In this document: positions 7,133 to 10,775 of the stretch, one piece after another
Layout: each line of letters starts with the position of its first letter
How positions within the stretch are numbered: position 1 is the stretch's first letter
Origin: Kerstersia sp052103615
GTDB taxonomy: Bacteria; Pseudomonadota; Gammaproteobacteria; Burkholderiales; Burkholderiaceae_B
Reading direction: 5' to 3'
Assembly (NCBI RefSeq): GCF_052103615.1
Contig: NZ_JBQEKA010000102.1
Coordinates: 1 to 10,775, forward strand
DNA length: 10,775 bases
The notes under the pieces: generated by a model
Seen by the model: only the letters and a program-made list of their open reading frames with translations
What the model was told of the DNA's origin: nothing
The model's database searches: none
Translations under genes and position numbers: made by a program

Positions 7133-7271
7133 ATAAGCAAGGGCACAAGCCACCGGAACAACGCTTTTACCGGGCCTGCGACATCCCGGATTTGCCGCGT
7201 AGCGAGGACGCTACTTTACCAGACTGAACCCGGCTGGCGGCAGGTTCCCCTACGCGATCCGTTCACCTGAA

Positions 7272-7295
7272 TTGCCTGGCGCGCGCCCCTGGCAA
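7272..7295 (-). terminator. Possible weak terminator downstream of ybaK
   Basis: TTGCC (7272-7276) and GGCAA (7291-7295) enclose a GGCGC/GCGCC inverted repeat, starting just after the ybaK stop codon. No T-run follows on the minus strand, so intrinsic termination is uncertain. Confidence 0.3.
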
Positions 7296-7302
7296 CCGCC
7301 GC

Positions 7303-7800
7303 TTAGCTGTCCTCGTGGTTCAGCGCCGCATCGACCGTCTTGGCGCCCAGCGCCGTCAGCAAAATCTGCGGGTCGATTTCCAGCAAATACCCGCGCCGGC
7401 CGCCGTTGATCAGAATACGCGGCAGCGCCAGAATGCTTTGCTGCACCCAGACCGGCATGCGCTTGCGGGTGCCAAACGGCGACGTGCCGCCAACGAAATA
7501 ACCGGAATGGCGCTGCGCCACCTCCGGTGCGCAGGGCGCCGTCTTACGCACGCCGATCTGCCGGGCCAGATTCTTCGCCGACACTTCACAATCCCCATGC
7601 ATCAGCACGATCAGGGGCTGCCCTTTTTCGTCTTCAAACACCAGTGTCTTGATCACGGCATGGGGGTCCATGCCCAGCTGGCGCGAGGCTTCCGCCGTGC
7701 CGCCGTGCTCGACATAATCATAAACACGCTCTTCGAAAGCAGCGCCCTGACGCTTGAGGAACTGCGTCGCCGGGGTTTCCGATACATGGCGGGGCTTCAC
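7303..7800 (-). CDS. ybaK: Cys-tRNA(Pro)/Cys-tRNA(Cys) deacylase, YbaK/EbsC family
   Basis: A cytosolic trans-editing factor that hydrolyses Cys-tRNA(Pro), which prolyl-tRNA synthetase forms by mistake. It is 165 residues, normal for the family (E. coli YbaK has 159). The family's essential lysine corresponds to Lys51 in AVIKTLVFE, and the conserved GGTSPFGTRKRMPVW segment spans 104-118. The start codon is GTG at 7800, 3 nt after the xerD stop. Its ribosome binding site AGAGG lies inside the end of xerD, so the two genes are probably co-transcribed and translationally coupled. Specificity for Cys-tRNA(Pro), rather than another INS-superfamily substrate, is inferred from similarity. Confidence 0.92.
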   Translation of the reverse strand: MKPRHVSETPATQFLKRQGAAFEERVYDYVEHGGTAEASRQLGMDPHAVIKTLVFEDEKGQPLIVLMHGDCEVSAKNLARQIGVRKTAPCAPEVAQRHSGYFVGGTSPFGTRKRMPVWVQQSILALPRILINGGRRGYLLEIDPQILLTALGAKTVDAALNHEDS

Positions 7801-7803
7801 TGG

Positions 7804-8718
7804 CTAACCTCTTGGATGATGCTGCGCGTGCAGCGTTTTCAGGCGCTCCCGCGCAACATGGGTATAAATCTGCGTGGTGGAAATATCGGCATGCCCAAGC
7901 AGCATCTGCACCACCCGCAAGTCGGCGCCATGATTGAGCAAGTGCGTTGCAAAGGCATGCCGCAGCACATGCGGCGAAAGCGGCGCATGAATATCGGCCA
8001 GCATGGCGTATTTGCGCACCAGTTGCCAGAAAGCCTGACGCGTCATGCCTGCGCCCAGCCGAGTGACAAATAAGGCATCCGTCACCTTGCCGCCCAGAAT
8101 CACCGACCGGGCCTGATCCAGATAATCCTGCAGCCAATCTGCCGCGATACCGCCAAGCGGCACCAGCCTGGCCTTATCGCCCTTGCCGTGCCGGACACGC
8201 ACCACCCCTTCATTCAGGCTGACATCCAACACCGTCAGCGACACCAGCTCGGACACCCGCAGGCCAGTCGCATACAGCGTTTCCAGCATGGCGCGGTCCC
8301 GCATACCCGCGGGCTGGCGCAAATCCGGCGCTGCCAGCAACGCCTCCACCTGCCCTTCCGACAAGGTTTTGGGAAACCGCTCGGCCTGACGCGCGCTGGG
8401 AATATTCAGACAAGGATCAGCGGCCACATGCCCCTGCCGCAACGCCCAGGCATAGAACCGCCGCAAGGTAGCCAGGCGGCGGTTCGCCGTGCTTGGACGC
8501 GTTCCGGCATGGCTGGCGGCAAACCAAGCCGAGACGTCTGCGGCGCCAGCATGCGCCAAATCCAGCGCGCGCGCTTCCTGCAGCCAGGCCGCCCAGCCGC
8601 GCAAGTCGCGCCGGTAAGCAGCCAGCGTATTGGCCGCAAGGCCGTCTTCCAGCCACAGCGCATCAATGAAATGATCTATCAGCGGCGGATCGCCTGCCGC
8701 CTTCTTGCCTGGAGCCAT
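7804..8718 (-). CDS. xerD: Site-specific tyrosine recombinase XerD
   Basis: With XerC it resolves chromosome dimers at the dif site near the replication terminus, under FtsK control. It is 304 residues (E. coli XerD has 298). An N-terminal SAM-like core-binding domain spans about 12-95 and the catalytic domain about 115-295. All tyrosine-recombinase residues are visible: Arg154 (ATGLRVSEL), Lys179 (HGKGDK), His250 and Arg253 (SPHVLRHAFATHL), His276 (LGHADISTTQIYTHV) and nucleophile Tyr285. The HGKGDK and LGHADISTTQIYTHV segments are those of XerC/XerD rather than of phage or transposon integrases. I prefer XerD over XerC because the N terminus and the segments around the catalytic residues look more like XerD; a family search would settle this. 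AGGA lies just before the ATG at 8718. ybaK follows 3 nt downstream. Confidence 0.92.
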   Translation of the reverse strand: MAPGKKAAGDPPLIDHFIDALWLEDGLAANTLAAYRRDLRGWAAWLQEARALDLAHAGAADVSAWFAASHAGTRPSTANRRLATLRRFYAWALRQGHVAADPCLNIPSARQAERFPKTLSEGQVEALLAAPDLRQPAGMRDRAMLETLYATGLRVSELVSLTVLDVSLNEGVVRVRHGKGDKARLVPLGGIAADWLQDYLDQARSVILGGKVTDALFVTRLGAGMTRQAFWQLVRKYAMLADIHAPLSPHVLRHAFATHLLNHGADLRVVQMLLGHADISTTQIYTHVARERLKTLHAQHHPRG

Positions 8719-8760
8719 CTATCCTAGGCCTTGCGGCCCTGCCCGAAATGGAAGCGGAAG

Positions 8761-8789
8761 ATTCTGTCCGTATCTCTCGCGTCCGTCAA
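8761..8789 (-). promoter_or_regulatory. Sigma70-type promoter for xerD-ybaK
   Basis: On the minus strand TTGACG (8784-8789) is separated by 17 nt from CAGAAT (8761-8766). The -35 matches 5 of 6 and the -10 matches 4 of 6 consensus positions. Transcription would begin near 8754, leaving a leader of about 36 nt before xerD. Confidence 0.6.
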
Positions 8790-8855
8790 GCTGCCGCTCC
8801 AAAACACGGATTACGCCTGCCTGCCCCATCATTCTGATCCCTCAGACTGTCCCAT

Positions 8856-8885
8856 AAAAAAACCCGCCAGGCGAAGCCGGGCGGG
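8856..8885 (-). terminator. Rho-independent terminator of the receptor-lipoprotein operon
   Basis: On the minus strand the stem CCCGCC/GGCGGG (8880-8885 with 8863-8868) encloses a second 3-bp GGC/GCC stem with a TTC loop and one mismatch, and is followed directly by seven T residues (8856-8862). It lies about 80 nt after the lipoprotein stop codon and insulates xerD from the upstream operon. Confidence 0.9.
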
Positions 8886-8900
8886 CGGGGGCCAACTGGC

Positions 8901-8929
8901 GGCAGCGCCAGCCGTAGGCTGGCGCTGCC
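8901..8929. repeat. Perfect 13-bp inverted repeat between the lipoprotein stop and the terminator
   Basis: GGCAGCGCCAGCC (8901-8913) is an exact reverse complement of 8917-8929, with a 3-nt loop. It would form a very stable hairpin on either strand. It has no T-run, so it may act as a 3' stabiliser of the mRNA or as a second block in a tandem terminator. Confidence 0.8.
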
Positions 8930-8967
8930 TGCCGGGGCAAACCGGGCGGGCCGGCTTGCCGCTGACC

Positions 8968-10239
8968 TTATTGCGGGGCCTGAACGGCGTAACCGAAAGT
9001 CCAGGTCTGCGCGCTGTTGCGGTCGGCCTTATCGGCGTACTCGATGCGATCCAGGTGGATGCGCGCATAACCCGTCCCGCTACCCGAACGAATCATCGTA
9101 CCGTTGCCTGGATTAGCGGCCAGCATGTGCGCCTTCAGGCCTACGGTCTCCGCTGCCTCATCGGTAGAATAATAGCTGTACCAGCCAAAATTCAGCGGTG
9201 CCGGGTAGGCGCCCTCATACGCCGGGTTCAGCGCGGAACCATTGGCGTCCTTCTTCCAGTCGGCGGCCTTGGCGGGCGTCTTGATATCCGGTGACGTCAG
9301 GTAGCCTTCGGTGACCGTAGCGGCAGGCGGGTTCAGGAACTTGGAAGCCACCGGCTCGCCATCTGCCGCGTAGAAACCAGCAGGCGTATAGCCGTCAAAA
9401 CCGGCAACCTTGCCGTTCGGGTTGTTCGACCCGCCGTTGAGCTTGACTTGCAGGCGGTTCAGGGCGATATGCCAGCTGCCATCAGCGGAAGTCGTCGTGC
9501 CAGTCGTCAGATCCACATAGACCCAATCCGTGGAAGCGTCAAAGGTCTTTTCGGTCGGTTTCGCCTGGCTGCCGTCGCGGCTGATCCAGCGCAAGGTCGG
9601 GTAGCCTGACTTGCCTGCCGCGTTGTAGTAATTGACGATTTGCAGCGCATAGACACCGCTGGTCACGCTGGCCGAAGCGCTGTCCGTCGTGATCAGGAAC
9701 ACGCGGAAGTTCGGGTACATATTGTGGTCGTTACCCAGGCCGTACTCGAACGCTGCCGAACCCGAATCCCTGCTGCTGCTGAAAACGCTGGAAACCGCAT
9801 CCGCCACATAGACATTGGCAGGCAGCGCCTGGCCGCTTTCCGGATCCACATTGCCCTGCTTGTATTGTTCCAGCGAAGCCCAGGTATGGCTGAACGGCCC
9901 GCCGAAAGCACCGCCCTTGCCCGGGCCGCTGATGCCGCTATTGGTCCAGAACGTCGGGTAAGAACGTCCGCCGGTAATCTTGAGATCCCAGGCCGTGCTG
10001 CCATCGCAGGAGCTCACGACGCTGGCAGGCACCGTATCCAGGTCATAACACACCGACTCATTGGCCGCGGGCGGCGTGAAAGTCAGTTCGCGGGTTTCGC
10101 TGAACTGGCTTTTGGCGCCGCCATCGTTGCCGCCGCCGTCATTGCCGCCATCATCGCCGCCGCTGCCACCGCCGCCGCAGCCCGCCAGCACGAATGCCCC
10201 CGTCAGGGCGATCACCAGAGGATGCACCTTGATTGCCAT
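8968..10239 (-). CDS. HmuY-like outer-membrane heme-binding lipoprotein
   Basis: A predicted lipoprotein that captures heme and passes it to the TonB-dependent receptor encoded 31 nt upstream. It is 423 residues. The signal peptide ends in the lipobox LAGC with lipidated Cys21, followed by a flexible Gly/Asp/Asn linker (22-42). The mature part resembles the HmuY family: a WVYVDL...G segment (239-247), then WHIALNRLQVKLNGGSNNPNGKV (256-278), and later YARIHLDRIEY. A related pattern in the first half (YDLDTV at 65-70, STAWDLKITGG at 81-91, YALQIVNYYN at 197-206) suggests two HmuY-like modules. Two Cys (64, 78) could form a disulfide. Histidines at 118, 172, 257, 371 and 395 are possible heme ligands, but I cannot identify which. 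AAGGAG 6 nt before the ATG at 10239 fixes the start, although the frame is open upstream. Heme as ligand is inferred from the family; another TonB substrate is possible. Confidence 0.72.
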   Translation of the reverse strand: MAIKVHPLVIALTGAFVLAGCGGGGSGGDDGGNDGGGNDGGAKSQFSETRELTFTPPAANESVCYDLDTVPASVVSSCDGSTAWDLKITGGRSYPTFWTNSGISGPGKGGAFGGPFSHTWASLEQYKQGNVDPESGQALPANVYVADAVSSVFSSSRDSGSAAFEYGLGNDHNMYPNFRVFLITTDSASASVTSGVYALQIVNYYNAAGKSGYPTLRWISRDGSQAKPTEKTFDASTDWVYVDLTTGTTTSADGSWHIALNRLQVKLNGGSNNPNGKVAGFDGYTPAGFYAADGEPVASKFLNPPAATVTEGYLTSPDIKTPAKAADWKKDANGSALNPAYEGAYPAPLNFGWYSYYSTDEAAETVGLKAHMLAANPGNGTMIRSGSGTGYARIHLDRIEYADKADRNSAQTWTFGYAVQAPQ

Positions 10240-10245
10240 GTTTTT

Positions 10246-10251
10246 CTCCTT
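10246..10251 (-). promoter_or_regulatory. Consensus ribosome binding site of the HmuY-like gene
   Basis: AAGGAG lies 6 nt upstream of the ATG at 10239. This decides the start against an in-frame extension of about 50 codons that overlaps the receptor gene's end in another frame. Confidence 0.85.
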
Positions 10252-10270
10252 GATGGATAAGTGAACCCTG

Positions 10271-10775
10271 TCAGGGCTTACCGAATGAATAGCGCGCGCC
10301 CAGATAGACGAAACGGCCGCGGATCGGACCGAAGTCCGACGGATCCGCGAAGTCGCGCTGCTTGTCGAAAACGTTGTTGACCCCGACAAAAGCGGTCAAC
10401 TGCGAATTGATGGTCTGATCAACGGCCAGATCGACCGTCGTCCAGGAAGGCGACACGCCATCGGACGACGCCGTGGTTTGCCCGCCATAGTTGGCATCGC
10501 GGCTGGAGACCAGTTCATTGCTCTGGTACTTTGCCCGCACGGTCACCTTGGTGCCTTGCAGCGCCTGCCAATCCACGCCGACCCGGCCCATGTGACGCGG
10601 ACGGCGCGTCAGGCGGCTGCCGGTATCCAGATTTTTGGCATCGGTAAAGGTGTAGCCAAAATTCATTCCCAGTGAACTCAGCGCCTGCCAGCGCAGATTG
10701 GTTTCTATCCCTTGCGTCCGCGCACGCGAGACGTTGTCATAGGTATAGACATCCAGACCATTGATGACCTTGGCG
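10271..10775 (-). CDS. TonB-dependent outer-membrane receptor, C-terminal part (runs off the right edge)
   Basis: The last 167 residues of an outer-membrane beta-barrel that imports a ligand using TonB energy. The sequence shows repeated amphipathic strands typical of the barrel end: ETNLRWQAL, MNFGYTFTDAKN, LTRRPRHMGRVGVDW, TVRAKYQSN, and the AFVGVNNVFDKQRDFADP turn, followed by the last strands ending in YLGARYSFGKP. The V-x-N-[VL]-F-[DN] motif near the C terminus is a hallmark of these receptors. The plug domain and TonB box are outside the window. The HmuY-like lipoprotein gene follows 31 nt downstream in the same direction, so the pair is probably one operon. That partner suggests heme as ligand, but the visible part does not show the heme-receptor signature. 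Confidence 0.9.
   Translation of the reverse strand, partial: AKVINGLDVYTYDNVSRARTQGIETNLRWQALSSLGMNFGYTFTDAKNLDTGSRLTRRPRHMGRVGVDWQALQGTKVTVRAKYQSNELVSSRDANYGGQTTASSDGVSPSWTTVDLAVDQTINSQLTAFVGVNNVFDKQRDFADPSDFGPIRGRFVYLGARYSFGKP

Larger units (their letters stand above)
6950..7302. other. 353-nt region between the methyltransferase start and the ybaK stop
   Basis: No recognisable gene. It holds, reading away from the methyltransferase, its ribosome binding site, a bulged hairpin (6979-7009), five 12-bp tandem repeat units (7073-7132), a perfect GTAGCG/CGCTAC inverted repeat with a 4-nt loop (7199-7214), and a GC-rich inverted repeat near the ybaK stop (7272-7295). On the minus strand TGGTAAAGT, overlapping the 7199-7214 repeat, resembles an extended -10 element and could be the methyltransferase promoter, but no -35 matches. 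A 41-codon open frame (7028-7153, minus) is treated under findings. Confidence 0.55.

Noticed and set aside
7804..8718. Tyrosine recombinase as the integrase of a mobile element carrying the restriction-modification genes
   Set aside because: Length, catalytic segments and coupling to ybaK fit housekeeping XerD. No attachment-site repeats or other mobile-element genes are visible.

Overview
The window comes from a GC-rich Gram-negative chromosome. The protein set suggests a betaproteobacterium of the order Burkholderiales, possibly Alcaligenaceae: a membrane diguanylate cyclase, a beta-class glutathione S-transferase, XerD, a YbaK-type deacylase and a TonB-dependent receptor. The taxonomic placement is an inference from gene content and base composition; no rRNA or tRNA is present to test it. 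All genes lie on the minus strand except the restriction-endonuclease gene.

Left part (1-3754): the 5' part of a DUF4153-type membrane protein runs off the left edge. It is followed by a seven-helix GGDEF diguanylate cyclase with an intact active site and inhibitory site, a GstA-like glutathione S-transferase with the family's Cys10 and His106, and a YdfG-like short-chain dehydrogenase. Each looks like an ordinary chromosomal gene in its own unit.

Centre (about 3755-7302): an apparently complete type II restriction-modification module. A plus-strand gene encodes a PD-(D/E)XK nuclease of a family I cannot name, and a minus-strand gene encodes an N6-adenine methyltransferase of the gamma (Eco57I/TaqI-like) class. 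The two genes converge and overlap by 57 nt at their 3' ends. Each is preceded by a long non-coding leader of about 350-425 nt holding 12-bp imperfect tandem repeats and a hairpin close to the start codon. The methyltransferase has a good ribosome binding site and the nuclease has none visible. No controller (C) protein gene is present. This module is the most interesting part of the window.

Right part (7303-8718): xerD (chromosome dimer resolution recombinase) and a ybaK-type Cys-tRNA(Pro) deacylase gene lie 3 nt apart and are probably translationally coupled, behind a recognisable sigma70-type promoter.

Right edge (8856-10775): the 3' end of a TonB-dependent outer-membrane receptor gene and, 31 nt downstream, a gene for a lipoprotein resembling the heme-binding HmuY family. 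Together they look like an outer-membrane heme-uptake operon. It is closed by a textbook intrinsic terminator preceded by a second perfect hairpin.
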